DNA from: Pseudonocardia autotrophica
Lineage (GTDB): Bacteria; Actinomycetota; Actinomycetes; Mycobacteriales; Pseudonocardiaceae
Reading direction: 5' to 3'
NCBI RefSeq assembly: GCF_003945385.1
Contig: NZ_AP018920.1
Location: forward strand, 6,944,001-7,008,000
DNA: 64,000 nucleotides
The position numbers and the translations under genes were made by a program. Each line of letters opens with the position of its first letter. Within the stretch, counting starts at the first letter, position 1. The notes beneath the pieces are model-generated. The model ran no database searches and had not been told where the DNA came from. It was given only the letters and a program-made list of their open reading frames with translations. This document shows, in pieces, positions 32,158 to 41,567 of the stretch.

Positions 32158-34133
32158 GACGCACCCTCCGTCGCCACGACGCCCGGCGCAGCGGGCAGCA
32201 GTGGGAGCACCCGGTCGCGGACGCGGCCGGCGATCTCGTCGGTGTCGCCGTCGGCGTCGACGACCACGTGTCGTTGCGGCTCCGGGGCCAGTGCGCGGGC
32301 CAGCAGCCGCTGCACCCGGGCGTGCTCGATCCCGGCCACCCCCGGCTCCGTGCGGGGCTGCGGTGCCCGGTCGAGCAGCACCGTCAGGTCGGGCCGCAGG
32401 CCGCCGGTCGCCCAGCGGGCCAGGCTCGCCAGCTCACCGTCGTCCGGCCCGGTGCCGGTCTGCTCGGCGGCGATCCCGAAGCGGGCGAGCGGGCCGGCGA
32501 CGAACCGGTCCACGACGACGACGGCCCCGGCGTCGAGCGACGGCCGCACCACGCGCTCGACCAGGTCGGCCCGCACCGCGGCGGCGGCGAGTGCCTTCGC
32601 CCGCAGCCCCGCGAGATCGGTCGCTATCCCGCCGTGCTCCTCGTGGCCTGGTTCGACGACGTCGTACCCCAGCTCACGCAACGTGCCGGCGAGCCGCTGG
32701 GCCTGGTCGACCGTGTCCTGCGGAGTGGCTCCCTCGACGGCGATCAGCACGCCGGCGCCGGTGCGCCGCTCCCCGGAGCGCAGCGCCGAGACCAGGTCCG
32801 TGACCAGCGGTTCGAGCCCGCGGTCGTCCATCTGCCGGTAGGCGACGGCGCCGACCACGGCGGCGATGAGACCGCCGCCGGCCAGCACGAACCGGGTGCC
32901 GTCGACGAGGAACTCGGAGTCACCGAAGGTGATCGTCCGGGTGGCGACGAGGCCGACGACGACCGGCACCAGCGACATCGAGCCGAGCAGCACCAGCCGC
33001 ACCAGCGACTGGACGAAGGCGTTGATCCGGCCGCGGATCCCGTCCGCGACCTGGGTGCCGATGATGGTGAGGCCGGTGAGGAAGGCGATCCCGGCGAAGG
33101 CGCCGACGAACATCACCGCGGCGATCGCCATGAACAGGTGCACGGCCACCGCGACGACGACGAGTGACAGCCCGGCCGCGACGATCGCGGTGCCGAACAG
33201 CCGGTTGTGCGGCAGCCGCTGGGCCAGTCGCGGGCCGATCCCCATGCCGATCGCCAGTCCGGCGAAGACGGCGCCGAACAGCACCGAGTACGCGGCGTCG
33301 CCGCCGCCGAGGCTGGACGCGTAGAGCTTGGCGGTGGCGATCACCGCGCCGCCCGCGGTGAAGGCGCCGACGATGCCGATGACCAGACCCCGCACCAACG
33401 GGGTGTCGATGACGAACCGGAAGCCGTCGCGGAGCAGGAACAGCATCGACGGCGGTGCCTGCTTGCGGTCCGCAGCGCCGGTCCGGCCGGACACCTCCGG
33501 GATCCGGAAGAACACGACCAGCGCGGAGATCAGGAACGCGAACGAGTTGACGAACAGCGCGATGTACACCGCGGTCGCCGGATCGGCGTCGATGAGCGGG
33601 GCGAGCTTGCTGACCAGTGCGAACAGGCCGGCGCCCGCGAGCACCGCGACGCCGTAGGTGACGACCAGGCCGAGCTGGGCGGCGGCCTCCATCTGATCCG
33701 GGCGGCGCAGCAGGTTGGGCACCGCTGCGTCCTTCGCCGGGATCCAGAACATGGTGCACAGCTCGATCAGCAGGGTGACCACGAGCAGCCACCACAGCGA
33801 CCCGACGAACGGGATCGAGATCAGCAGCCCGAACTTGAGCAGGTCGCAGGTGACCATCACCTTGCGCCGGTCGAACCGGTCCGCGAGCACCCCGGCCAAC
33901 GGCCCGAACAGCAGCGACGGGATCAGCTTCGTGGCGACGACGCCGCCCAGCGCGAAGCTCTGCGCGGTGTAGCCGGCGCCCGCGGTGAGGTGCGTGGCCA
34001 GCGAGGTGAGCGCCAGCAACGACATCCACTCGCCGGTCGAGGTGAGCGCGGTGACCGACCACAGCCTGCGGAACGCGGGGATGGCGAGCACCGAGGACAC
34101 CCGGTGCGCGGTGGAGGCGGGCTGCGGCGACAC
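32154..34133 (-). CDS. MFS transporter fused to a degenerate dTMP-kinase-like domain
   Basis: A 659-residue fusion. Residues 15-435 form a 12-helix MFS transporter (TSTGEWMSLLALT; the signature GVLADRFDRRKVMV). Residues about 458-640 align with thymidylate kinase: IAVEG, LRELGYDVVEPG, VVVDRFVAGPLARFG (DR motif at 542-543) and GLRPDLTVLLDRAP. The P-loop, normally GxDGxGKST, reads GATPQDTV at 468-475, with no lysine or GKS/T, so ATP binding and kinase activity are unlikely. MFS/dTMP-kinase fusions before holB are known in actinobacteria. This one has probably become a transporter with a regulatory or vestigial tail, and a separate tmk would be needed elsewhere. The GTG start has no strong ribosome binding site. 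Confidence 0.85.
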   Translation of the reverse strand: MSPQPASTAHRVSSVLAIPAFRRLWSVTALTSTGEWMSLLALTSLATHLTAGAGYTAQSFALGGVVATKLIPSLLFGPLAGVLADRFDRRKVMVTCDLLKFGLLISIPFVGSLWWLLVVTLLIELCTMFWIPAKDAAVPNLLRRPDQMEAAAQLGLVVTYGVAVLAGAGLFALVSKLAPLIDADPATAVYIALFVNSFAFLISALVVFFRIPEVSGRTGAADRKQAPPSMLFLLRDGFRFVIDTPLVRGLVIGIVGAFTAGGAVIATAKLYASSLGGGDAAYSVLFGAVFAGLAIGMGIGPRLAQRLPHNRLFGTAIVAAGLSLVVVAVAVHLFMAIAAVMFVGAFAGIAFLTGLTIIGTQVADGIRGRINAFVQSLVRLVLLGSMSLVPVVVGLVATRTITFGDSEFLVDGTRFVLAGGGLIAAVVGAVAYRQMDDRGLEPLVTDLVSALRSGERRTGAGVLIAVEGATPQDTVDQAQRLAGTLRELGYDVVEPGHEEHGGIATDLAGLRAKALAAAAVRADLVERVVRPSLDAGAVVVVDRFVAGPLARFGIAAEQTGTGPDDGELASLARWATGGLRPDLTVLLDRAPQPRTEPGVAGIEHARVQRLLARALAPEPQRHVVVDADGDTDEIAGRVRDRVLPLLPAAPGVVATEGAS

Positions 34134-34258
34134 AGGCGTGACGATCGCGGCTCACCTCCTCACGGATCGCGACCGTGGCGGACGACGATTCTCGGGGGGC
34201 CGTCCGGATCACCAGGGTAGTCGGGGGGTCCGACGGTCCGCGGGCGGCGCCGGGCGCT

Positions 34259-35239
34259 TCAGACGATGGTCGAGAGCGTCTGGATGATGATCACCAGGTA
34301 GATCGCCACGAAGAACAGGGTGAACGCCCGCGCGCCGTTGCGTCCGCGGGTCAGCCGGGAGAAGCCGATCAGCCCGGGTTCGATCTCCACCCGGGGCCGC
34401 GCCGACACCGCGGGCGGCCGGTAGATCAGCCCGATCGGCTCGGCATCGCCGCCGCGCGGGCGCCGGGGGGACGGCAGCCCGGGGGCGGGGCCGGTGGGTG
34501 CACGGCGGGGCGCGGGCAGGCTGGGGGTCCCCGGCTCGTCCGGCGTCCGCGGTCCGGGGACCGTCCCGCCGCGGGACGGCCGGGTGGATGCGCGGCCGGT
34601 GCGCGACGGCGGGGGATCGGCCGGGGCCGTCGCCGGGGCGGGGCCTTCCCCGGCGCTGGTGCCGGAGCCGCTGCCGGTCCCGGCAGGGGTGTCGACCGCG
34701 GAGCCGGTCTCGTCGTCGTCGCTCGACGGGTGGGTGTTGTCGGCCGGATCGGGGTGCTCGGCCTGGTCGGTGTCCTGGGCGGTGTCGGCTTCATCGGCCG
34801 GGCCGGCGTCCTCGGCGGTGTCGGCTTCATCGGCCGGGTCGGTGTCCTCGGCCGGGCCGGCATCCTCGGCTGGGCCGGCATCCTCGGCTGGGCCGGCATC
34901 CTCGGCTGGGCCGGCATCCTCGGCGGAACGGGCCTCGTCGGCCGAGCCGGCGCCTTCGGCCGCGTCAATGTGCTCGGCCGCGTCGATGCGCTCGGCCGCG
35001 TCGATGCGCTCGGCTCCGCTCGCCGGACCGGACTCGGGCTCCGGCTCGGGGGCCACAGCGATCCCACCGGCCGCCCCGGGGGACCGGAGCCCACCGGACC
35101 CCGGGCCCGCCGCGGCCCGCTCCCCGGCGAGCCGCGCGGCCTCGCGCTCGGCGACCAGCCGCGCCACGCCCCAGCGTCCGTCGTCGGCGGGGGCCGGCGC
35201 GGTACGCCTGCTCCTCCACCGCACGGCCATGCCCCGCAT
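34259..35239 (-). CDS. Acidic repeat protein with C-terminal membrane anchor
   Basis: A 326-residue protein. The basic N-terminal region (MAVRWRSRRT) is followed at about 70-170 by tandem repeats of Ala-Glu-Asp-Ala-Gly-Pro and Ile-Asp-Ala-Ala-Glu-(Arg/His), strongly acidic. A Pro/Ser/Thr-rich linker follows, then a conserved-looking end: GLIYRPPAVSARPRVEIEPGLIGFSRLTRGRNGARAF and one membrane helix (LFFVAIYLVIIIQTLSTIV) at the extreme C-terminus. The conserved tail suggests the gene is real even though the opposite strand is also open. A tail-anchored protein with a long disordered cytoplasmic part is the likely topology. Function unknown. ATG 35239 or 35230 are both possible. Confidence 0.65.
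   Translation of the reverse strand: MRGMAVRWRSRRTAPAPADDGRWGVARLVAEREAARLAGERAAAGPGSGGLRSPGAAGGIAVAPEPEPESGPASGAERIDAAERIDAAEHIDAAEGAGSADEARSAEDAGPAEDAGPAEDAGPAEDAGPAEDTDPADEADTAEDAGPADEADTAQDTDQAEHPDPADNTHPSSDDDETGSAVDTPAGTGSGSGTSAGEGPAPATAPADPPPSRTGRASTRPSRGGTVPGPRTPDEPGTPSLPAPRRAPTGPAPGLPSPRRPRGGDAEPIGLIYRPPAVSARPRVEIEPGLIGFSRLTRGRNGARAFTLFFVAIYLVIIIQTLSTIV
34855..34926 (-). repeat. 18-bp coding tandem repeat, four units
   Basis: The unit GGCCGGCATCCTCGGCTG (plus-strand sense) occurs four times in a row; the last unit ends GGCGG. It encodes (AEDAGP)n in the acidic protein on the minus strand. Another 18-bp array (TCGATGCGCTCGGCCGCG-like, three units, about 34961-35018) encodes the (ERIDAA)n part. 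Confidence 0.85.
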
Positions 35240-35337
35240 GCTAAGCCGCGACCAGGCCGGATGCCTCGTCCCGAAGCGGTATGCCGCCGACGCACGCCCG
35301 ACCGGGTGACGGCCGGATCCGGCCGGCGGAGTACCCG

Positions 35338-37779
35338 TCAGCCCCCTTCGGGGGGCCCGTCACCGTTCTCGCCGGGTGGCGGGCCACCGTCACCCTGGTC
35401 GCCGTCCGGAGGTCCACCGTTCTCGGGTGGCGGACCATCGCCCTCCGGTGGGGGCGCACCCTGCGGCGGCCCCGGGGGCGGCGGCGGGGCGGGCACCGAT
35501 CCACTGCTGACCTGCAGGGTCACCTGCTCGCCCGGCAGTGCCGCTCCGCGCGGCTCCTGCCCGACGACGGTGCCCTCCGGTGCCCGGTTGTCGACCGTCC
35601 GGGTCGTCACCTGCCAGCCTGCGCCCTCCAGCTCGGCGCGGGCGGCCCCCGCCGAGCGGCCGACGACATCCGGGATCCGGGACTCGGCGCCGCCGTCGAG
35701 GTAGCGCGGGTCGGCCGGCGGGAGCGGGGTCGGCGGCGTGTCGCCCAGCAGCGGCGACACCGCGCCGTACCAGGTCCTGGCGGGGGTCTTCCCGCCGAAG
35801 ATGTTGCCGTTGCCGCAGGCGAACGGGCCGTTGCCGCCGTCGCACAACGGTCGCGGGGAGTTCGAGTTGTCGAAGGTGATGACCGCGCCGGACATCTCCG
35901 GCACCGCCCCGAGGAACGCCGCGGACTTGTTCTGCTGAGTGGTCCCGGTCTTGCCCGCCATCGGCCGCGTCCAGCCGGCCGCGCGCGCCGCGGCGGCGGA
36001 GGTGCCGGAGATGTCGTCCTGGCTCATGCCGTGGACCATCGTGTTCGCCAGGCCCGGCTCGACGGCCTGCTGGCACGGCTCCTCGGTGATCTCGACGTCC
36101 TCGCCGTTCGCGTCGGTGATCGAGTCGATCGGCGACGGTGGGCACCACATGCCCTCGGAGAACAGCGTCGCGCCGACGTTGGCCAGCTCCAGCACGCTGG
36201 TCGGTGTCACGCCCAGGGTGAACGACGCCAGCTTCTGCTCCTTGATCACCTCGGCGATCGAGCGGTCGGTCCGGCGGCCGGAGCCCGGGTCGACGAACGG
36301 CGTCGTCGCCAGGGACTTCATCCCGAGCCGGACCGACATGTCGACGACGTCCGGGACGCCGGTGAACTCCTCCAGCTTGATGAACGCGGTGTTCGGCGAC
36401 TGAGCGAGCGCGTCGGTCAGGCTCATCCGCGCCGGGAGCCCCTCGCTGGCGTTGCGGACCGGGATCGGCCGGCCGCCGCCGTCGGTGTAGATCGGGGACG
36501 CGTAACCGGACGCCGGGACCTGCATCGAATAGTTGATGCCCAGGCCCTTCTCCAGCGCGGTGGCCGCGGTGAAGATCTTGTACGTCGAGCCGGCGCCCAG
36601 GTTCACCGGCTGATACGGCAGGCCGTAGCTGGTCTCCTCGGCGTCCGCGTTCAGCCCGAAGGTGCGGCTCGATCCCATCGCCAGCACCCGGTGCTGGTCC
36701 TTGCCCGGCTGCACCAGCGACATCACGTTCGCGACGTTCGGGGTGTCCGGGGCGACCTCACGGTCCAGCGCGGCCTTGACCTCCTCCATCGCCCGGCGGT
36801 CCAGCGTCGTGCGGATGGTGTAGCCGCCGCGCAGGATCTGCTCCTCGGTGAAGCCGGCCTCGGTCAGGTACTGGACGACGTACTTGCAGAAGAAGCCGGT
36901 GTCCCCGGCGCCGATGCAGCCGTTCGGCACCCGGACCAGCGGATTCGCGATCCCGATCGGGGCCGCCATGGCCTCCTTCGCCTGGGCGTCGTCGATCATG
37001 CCCTGGCCACGCATCTGGTCGATGACCACGTTCCGCCGCTGCATGGCGGTCTCCGGGTGCCGGGCCGGGTCGTAGCGCGTCGTCGACTGGACCATCCCGG
37101 CGAGCGTCGCCGCCTGCGGGACCGTCAGCCGGTCCGGCGTGGTGTTGAAGTACGTCCGCGCCGCGGCCGCCACGCCGTAGGAGCCGTTGCCGTAGAACAC
37201 CATGTTCAGGTAGCGGTTGAGGATCTCGTCCTTGCTGAGCTGGCGCTCCAGCTGCAGTGCGACCCGCGCCTCCTTGAGCTTGCGGGCCGCCGTCTGCTCG
37301 GTCGCCTTGAGCCGCTCGGCCTCGGTCCGGGCCTCGACGTAGAGCATGTAGTTCTTGACGTACTGCTGGGTCAGCGTCGACGCACCCTGGACGACGTTGC
37401 CGGAGGTGGAGTTCGCGACGACGGCGCGCAGCGTGCCCTGCCAGTCGACGCCGTCGTGTTCGTAGAACCGGCGGTCCTCGATGGCGAGCGTCGCGGCCTT
37501 CATCGCGGGTGAGATCTGCTCGTTCGTGACCTCTGTCCGGTTCTGGTCGAACAGGTAGGCGATCGGGCGCCCGTCGGAGTCGGTCAGCGTGGTCGTCCGC
37601 GGAACGGGATTGTTCACCAGGTCCGCCGAGCTGGAGGTGACGCTGTCACCGGCATCGTTCGACAGCACCCCGAGCCCACCGGCCAGCGGGAACGCCATCC
37701 CGGCCGTGACCACGCCGAGCAGGACGCACAGGCCCGCGAGCACGCCGATCGGGCGGAGCAGGCGCCGGGGGAACCTCAC
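35338..37779 (-). CDS. ponA2: Bifunctional penicillin-binding protein with PASTA domain
   Basis: An 813-residue class A PBP making and cross-linking peptidoglycan. It has a short cytoplasmic start and a membrane anchor (12-34). The GT51 glycosyltransferase has E101 in IEDRRFYEHDGVD, GASTLTQQYVKN and RYLNMVFYG. The transpeptidase has S398-T-Y-K401, S461-P-N463 and K610-T-G612. One PASTA domain lies at about 690-755 (RIPDVVGRSAGAARAELEGAGW), and the tail is a long Pro/Gly/Asp/Glu-rich repeat. The presence of PASTA and the divergent neighbour WhiB4 match mycobacterial PonA2 (Rv3682). The 159 bases between the two genes hold both promoters. Confidence 0.95.
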   Translation of the reverse strand: MRFPRRLLRPIGVLAGLCVLLGVVTAGMAFPLAGGLGVLSNDAGDSVTSSSADLVNNPVPRTTTLTDSDGRPIAYLFDQNRTEVTNEQISPAMKAATLAIEDRRFYEHDGVDWQGTLRAVVANSTSGNVVQGASTLTQQYVKNYMLYVEARTEAERLKATEQTAARKLKEARVALQLERQLSKDEILNRYLNMVFYGNGSYGVAAAARTYFNTTPDRLTVPQAATLAGMVQSTTRYDPARHPETAMQRRNVVIDQMRGQGMIDDAQAKEAMAAPIGIANPLVRVPNGCIGAGDTGFFCKYVVQYLTEAGFTEEQILRGGYTIRTTLDRRAMEEVKAALDREVAPDTPNVANVMSLVQPGKDQHRVLAMGSSRTFGLNADAEETSYGLPYQPVNLGAGSTYKIFTAATALEKGLGINYSMQVPASGYASPIYTDGGGRPIPVRNASEGLPARMSLTDALAQSPNTAFIKLEEFTGVPDVVDMSVRLGMKSLATTPFVDPGSGRRTDRSIAEVIKEQKLASFTLGVTPTSVLELANVGATLFSEGMWCPPSPIDSITDANGEDVEITEEPCQQAVEPGLANTMVHGMSQDDISGTSAAAARAAGWTRPMAGKTGTTQQNKSAAFLGAVPEMSGAVITFDNSNSPRPLCDGGNGPFACGNGNIFGGKTPARTWYGAVSPLLGDTPPTPLPPADPRYLDGGAESRIPDVVGRSAGAARAELEGAGWQVTTRTVDNRAPEGTVVGQEPRGAALPGEQVTLQVSSGSVPAPPPPPGPPQGAPPPEGDGPPPENGGPPDGDQGDGGPPPGENGDGPPEGG

Positions 37780-37938
37780 GGCGCAAGAGTACGGCCCGCG
37801 GAGTCAGGAAGCCGTCAGGTCCGTGTCCCCGGGTTGCGTAGTTTTGCGCGCTGCCCCGGCACCGCCCCGCTGCCGAGAATCGACGGTGTCGAACGCGGGC
37901 CCGTCGGGAGGCCCGCCCGGACCGAGGGACCCGCCGCC

Positions 37939-38313
37939 ATGACCGAGCACAACGTCACCCAGATCGACTCGCGCCGCACCGGGCGGCCCCGGCTGCGGCC
38001 CGCCGGGTTGCGGCCCTCGGGCACGGTCTGGAACTGGCGGGCAGCCGCCCGGTGCCGCGCCTCCGATGCCGAGGACCTGTTCGTCACCGGGGCCCGGCAG
38101 CGGGAGGCCCGCGAGTTCTGCTTCGGCTGCCCGGTCCGCACCGAGTGCCTGGCGCACGCGCTCGACCAGCAGGTCGAGTTCGGGGTCTGGGGTGGGACGA
38201 CCGAGCGGGAACGGCGGGCGCTGCTGCGCCGCCGCCCGGACGTCGACGACTGGGCCGACCTGCTCGGGCAGGCCCGCAGCGATCATTACGCCGGTCGGCC
38301 GCGTGGCGCGTAG
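37939..38313 (+). CDS. whiB4: WhiB-family iron-sulphur regulator, WhiB4-like
   Basis: A 124-residue WhiB protein. Four cysteines, C39, C61, C64 and C70 (C-x21-C-x2-C-x5-C), bind a 4Fe-4S cluster. The GVWGGTTERERR motif follows and is the turn that contacts sigma factor; a basic C-terminal stretch (LLRRRP) contacts DNA. WhiB proteins sense redox state and NO. The ATG at 37939 is chosen because upstream codons are not conserved-looking. Its place divergent from ponA2 and near the Get3-like pair makes it the WhiB4 counterpart (Rv3681c in M. tuberculosis), a regulator of the oxidative-stress response. Confidence 0.9.
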   Translation: MTEHNVTQIDSRRTGRPRLRPAGLRPSGTVWNWRAAARCRASDAEDLFVTGARQREAREFCFGCPVRTECLAHALDQQVEFGVWGGTTERERRALLRRRPDVDDWADLLGQARSDHYAGRPRGA

Positions 38314-38335
38314 TGCCGCTGGCTAGGTTCCCCAC

Positions 38336-39031
38336 GTGCAGACCACCGAGTGGCCGGAGCTCCTGTCCGACCTCTACCGGACACATGCCGACGACCTGGC
38401 CGCCGTGATCGCGCAGCAGCGGGCGTTCCTGGCGGAATCACCCACGGTCGTCCCGCAGCTCGACGACGTCGAGGCCGAGATCACCTACCTGCTGCTCCGC
38501 CATCACCGGCCGGCGCAGGTGGTGGAGATCGGGACGTTCCACGGCTGGTCGACCACCTGGATCCTGTCCGCGCTGCGCGACAACGACCACGGCCGGCTGC
38601 ACTCGTTCGACCTGGTCGACCATGTGCGGCGAAGCGTGCCCGCCGAGCTGGCCGGGCAGCGCTGGACGTTCCACCAGGGCGATCTGCGGGACACCATCGG
38701 CGAGGTCCCGGCCGACACCGGCTACCTGTTCGTCGACGCCGACCACGGGCGCCGGTTCGCCCGCTGGTACCTGGCGAACCTGTTCCCGCGGATCCCGTCC
38801 GGCACCCCGACGAGCGTGCACGACGTGTTCCACCTGCGGTGGGCCCGCCCGTTCACCGAGGGCGCCGAGGTGCTCCGCCGGCTGAAGGCCGACTCGGTCC
38901 CGTGGTTCACCGCGGCCCGGCCCGCCGCGCGGGAGAACCTGCGGATGCTCGACGCGGTGCGGGCCGAGGTCGGGATCACCGGGGCCCGGGGGACCACCCG
39001 CAACCCGATGATCTTCTTCACGATGCCCTGA
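38336..39031 (+). CDS. Class I SAM-dependent methyltransferase
   Basis: A 231-residue methyltransferase. Motif I is VVEIGTFHGWSTTWIL, followed by an acidic end of strand 2 (LHSFDLVD), motif III-like GYLFVDADHGRRFARWYLANL and a C-terminal cap. The pattern resembles the methyltransferase-24/O-methyltransferase group that modifies small molecules or sugars; the substrate is unknown. GTG 38336 sits seven bases after TAGGTT (38324-38329), so leaderless transcription is likely. It lies between whiB4 and the Get3-like genes, a position with no methyltransferase in mycobacteria, so it is a lineage-specific addition. It converges with the next gene. Confidence 0.8.
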   Translation: MQTTEWPELLSDLYRTHADDLAAVIAQQRAFLAESPTVVPQLDDVEAEITYLLLRHHRPAQVVEIGTFHGWSTTWILSALRDNDHGRLHSFDLVDHVRRSVPAELAGQRWTFHQGDLRDTIGEVPADTGYLFVDADHGRRFARWYLANLFPRIPSGTPTSVHDVFHLRWARPFTEGAEVLRRLKADSVPWFTAARPAARENLRMLDAVRAEVGITGARGTTRNPMIFFTMP

Positions 39032-39037
39032 TCCGCC

Positions 39038-40183
39038 TCAGCTCCCGGTCGCGACCGCCCCCGGCTCCGGCTCGACCGCCAGCAGCGCCCCGACCTTCCG
39101 CAGCCCGTCCAGGTCGGCGATGTCCCCGGCCAGCGACGGCACCCGCGCCACCGGCACCGACGGATGTGCCGCGGAGAACCGGGTGAGCAGGTGCTCCTCA
39201 CGCTCGTGCAGGTCCACCCGGTCGGCGTGCAGCCGCAGCACGGCCGCCGCGATCTGCGAGCCGGGTCCGCCGACCTGCTCGGCCGCGGCCCGGGACCGGG
39301 CCGCCGACACCGAGGCCAGCACCGGATGCGTCCGGTTCAGCACCAGCCCGGCCAGCGGCATGTCCTCCGACGTCAGCCGATCGGTGAAGTACGCGGCCTC
39401 GCGCAGCGCGTCCGGTTCCGGTGCGGCGACGACCAGGAAGGCCGTCCCCGGCGAGCGCAGCAGCGCATAGGTCTTCTCGGCCCGCTCGGCGAACCCGCCG
39501 AACAGGGTGTCGAAGGCCTGCACGAACGCCGACGCGTCCTGCAGCATCTGGCCGCCGATGATCGTCCCGACGGCCTTCGCGAACAGCCCGAACCCGGCCT
39601 CGACGATCCGGCGCAATCCCCGGCCACCGGCCCGGGCGGGGGCGGCCAGCAGCCGGATCATCCGGCCGTCGAGGAACCGGGACATCCGCTGCGGGGCGTC
39701 CAGGAAGTCCAGTGCCGAGCGGGACGGCGGGGTGTCGACGACGACCAGGTCCCACGTCCCGGCGGCGACGAGCTGCCCCAGCTTCTCCATCGCCATGTAC
39801 TCCTGCGTCCCGGAGAACGACGAGGAGATGACCTGGTAGAACGGGTTCTCGATGATCTTCTCGGCCCGGTCGGGCGGCGCGTGGCCCTGCACCATCTCGT
39901 CGAAGGTGCGGCGCATGTCCAGCATCATCGCGGCCAGCTCGCCGTCGGCCTCGCCCACCGGCGCCGGGTCGTTCGACAGCTCGGACAGGCCGAGCGCCTG
40001 CGCCAACCGGCGGGCCGGGTCGATGGTCAGCACGACGACCTGACGGCCCCGCTCGGCCGCACGCAGCGCCAATGCCGCCGACGTGGTCGTCTTGCCGACA
40101 CCGCCGGAGCCGCAGCAGACGATCACCTTCGTCTCCGGGTCGTCGATCAGTGCGTCGACGTCCAGCACGTCCGGTTCGCTCAT
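39038..40183 (-). CDS. Get3/ArsA-like ATPase, second subunit
   Basis: A 381-residue ATPase of the ArsA/Get3 (SIMIBI) class. The P-loop is [11 protein letters not shown] (GSGGVGKT, residues 25-32), with Ser where the signature lysine of deviant Walker A motifs usually stands. Switch II is [16 protein letters not shown] long helical insert ([24 protein letters not shown]) resembles the membrane-protein binding region. The ATG overlaps the stop of the partner gene (ATGA). The pair corresponds to M. tuberculosis Rv3680/Rv3679, which form a heterodimer next to whiB4. Suggested role: handling tail-anchored or other membrane/envelope clients rather than arsenite export (no arsB, no Cys metal site). 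Confidence 0.88.
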   Translation of the reverse strand: MSEPDVLDVDALIDDPETKVIVCCGSGGVGKTTTSAALALRAAERGRQVVVLTIDPARRLAQALGLSELSNDPAPVGEADGELAAMMLDMRRTFDEMVQGHAPPDRAEKIIENPFYQVISSSFSGTQEYMAMEKLGQLVAAGTWDLVVVDTPPSRSALDFLDAPQRMSRFLDGRMIRLLAAPARAGGRGLRRIVEAGFGLFAKAVGTIIGGQMLQDASAFVQAFDTLFGGFAERAEKTYALLRSPGTAFLVVAAPEPDALREAAYFTDRLTSEDMPLAGLVLNRTHPVLASVSAARSRAAAEQVGGPGSQIAAAVLRLHADRVDLHEREEHLLTRFSAAHPSVPVARVPSLAGDIADLDGLRKVGALLAVEPEPGAVATGS

Positions 40184-41262
40184 CGCCGTGCCTCCAGGTG
40201 CACACCCTGCGCGGTCATCGACTCCGCCAGCTCGTAGAGCGCCCCCAGGTCGACGCCACCGAGCACGGCGGGCAGCGTCAGCCTGGGCAGCGGGGGATCG
40301 GGTTCGGTGTCCAGCCTGCGCAGGGCGGCGGTCTCCCCGGCGACGGCGACGGCGTGCTCCACGGTCTCGGCGACGAGGCCGTCGATCTCGTCGGACGCCA
40401 GCTCGATCCCGGCGCTCTGCAGACCGTTGCGGATCCGGCCGGCGTCGACCCGTCCACCGGCGGCCGCGGTCAGCGACCGGTCCGGCAGCCACTGCTCCCG
40501 CATCCGGTTGACCACGACGGTGCCGACCCCGATCTCCGCCCGGTCCAGTTCGGCGATCGCGTCCAGGGTCTCGCTGACCGGCAGGTCGGAGAGCAGCGTG
40601 ACCAGGTGCACCGCGGTCAGCGGCGAGTGGATCAGCTGGTTGACGCCCTCGGCCTGGCTGTGGATCGGGCCGACCTTCGCCAGGTCCGCCATCGCCTTCG
40701 TGACGTCGAGGAAGGTGACCAGCCGGCCGGTCGGCGGCGCGTCGAGGACGACCGCGTCGTAGGCGGGCCGCCCGTCGGCCTCGCTGCGGGTGACGCACTC
40801 CTTCGCCTTGCCGGTGAGCAGCACGTCGCGCAGGCCGGGGGCGAGGGTGGTGGCGAACTCGATCGCGCCCATCCGGCGCAGCGTCCGGCCGGCCATCCCG
40901 AGCCGGTAGAACATCTCGAAGTACTCGAGCAGGGCGGCCTCGGTGTCGACCGCGAGCGCGCGCACCTCGCCGCCGCCCGGTGCGACCGCGATCCGGCGCT
41001 CCTCGTAGGGCAGTGGCGCGGTGTCGAACACCTGCGCGATGCCCTGCCGGTTCTCGACCTCGACCAGCAGCACCCGCCTGCCCCCGGTGGCCAGCGCGAG
41101 CGCGAGCGCCGCGGCCACGGTGGTCTTCCCGGTTCCACCCTTGCCGGACACGACATGCAGCCGTGCCTGCGCGAGTCCGGCGGGCCAGGCCTCCGGACGA
41201 CCGGTGCCGGTCGCGCTGTCTTCGCTGTCTTCCCCCCGACCGGGGTGGACGGTCGTCGTCAC
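40180..41262 (-). CDS. Get3/ArsA-like ATPase, first subunit
   Basis: A 360-residue partner of the downstream ATPase. The P-loop [14 protein letters not shown] (GKGGTGKT, 40-47) contains the signature lysine, so this is the canonical deviant-Walker-A subunit. Switch II is [16 protein letters not shown], and [12 protein letters not shown] is the adenine-binding strand. GTG 41262 is taken as the start; the frame runs further upstream to 41319 but that is Arg-rich and overlaps the promoter area of the divergent DUF4177 gene. Translational coupling (ATGA) predicts equal amounts of both subunits, consistent with a heterodimer as described for the mycobacterial pair. Confidence 0.88.
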   Translation of the reverse strand: MTTTVHPGRGEDSEDSATGTGRPEAWPAGLAQARLHVVSGKGGTGKTTVAAALALALATGGRRVLLVEVENRQGIAQVFDTAPLPYEERRIAVAPGGGEVRALAVDTEAALLEYFEMFYRLGMAGRTLRRMGAIEFATTLAPGLRDVLLTGKAKECVTRSEADGRPAYDAVVLDAPPTGRLVTFLDVTKAMADLAKVGPIHSQAEGVNQLIHSPLTAVHLVTLLSDLPVSETLDAIAELDRAEIGVGTVVVNRMREQWLPDRSLTAAAGGRVDAGRIRNGLQSAGIELASDEIDGLVAETVEHAVAVAGETAALRRLDTEPDPPLPRLTLPAVLGGVDLGALYELAESMTAQGVHLEARR

Positions 41263-41396
41263 ACGTTCACCGTACGGAGCACGCCCGCGGGCGGCCCGTC
41301 GACGAGGCGGGGCCCACACGGACGCCCGTCGCAGTCAGACTGCCATCCGTCGCGGGAGTGCGGTCCGCCCTCGGATGTCCGGGTTAGAGTCCGGCC

Positions 41397-41567
41397 ATGA
41401 GCTCCCCGGCTGTGAAATGGGAATACCTGACCGCCCCGCTGCTGATCCACAACACCAAGGCGATCCTGGACAACTTCGGTCAGGACGGCTGGGAGCTGGT
41501 CACCGTCACGGCCGGCGCGAACGCGGAGCAGCTCGTCGCCTTCTTCAAGCGGCCGGTGCAGCAGTGA
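41397..41567 (+). CDS. DUF4177-like small protein
   Basis: A 56-residue protein beginning MSSPAVKWEYLTAPLLIH, with NFGQDGWELVTVTAGANAEQLVAFFKRP. The 'KWEY ... GxxGWELV' pattern is that of DUF4177 proteins and matches the position of the small gene Rv3678A in M. tuberculosis. The ATG lies seven bases after TAGAGT (41385-41390), so the message is probably leaderless. The end overlaps the GTG of the ridA-like gene. It is divergent from the Get3-like pair. Function unknown. Confidence 0.85.
   Translation: MSSPAVKWEYLTAPLLIHNTKAILDNFGQDGWELVTVTAGANAEQLVAFFKRPVQQ

Noticed and set aside
34760..35018. Possible CRISPR array
   Set aside because: The 18-bp units are contiguous without spacers and are multiples of three within a reading frame, so they are coding repeats.
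34175..35704. 509-residue plus-strand frame with Gly/Val/Leu-rich repeats opposite the acidic repeat protein
   Set aside because: The opposite strand has a conserved-looking tail and membrane helix; the plus frame continues into the ponA2 antisense and has no start signal.
40180..41262. Arsenite-export ATPase
   Set aside because: ArsA-like fold, but no arsenite permease or ars regulator is near and the metal-binding cysteines of ArsA are not evident; context matches the mycobacterial Get3-like pair.
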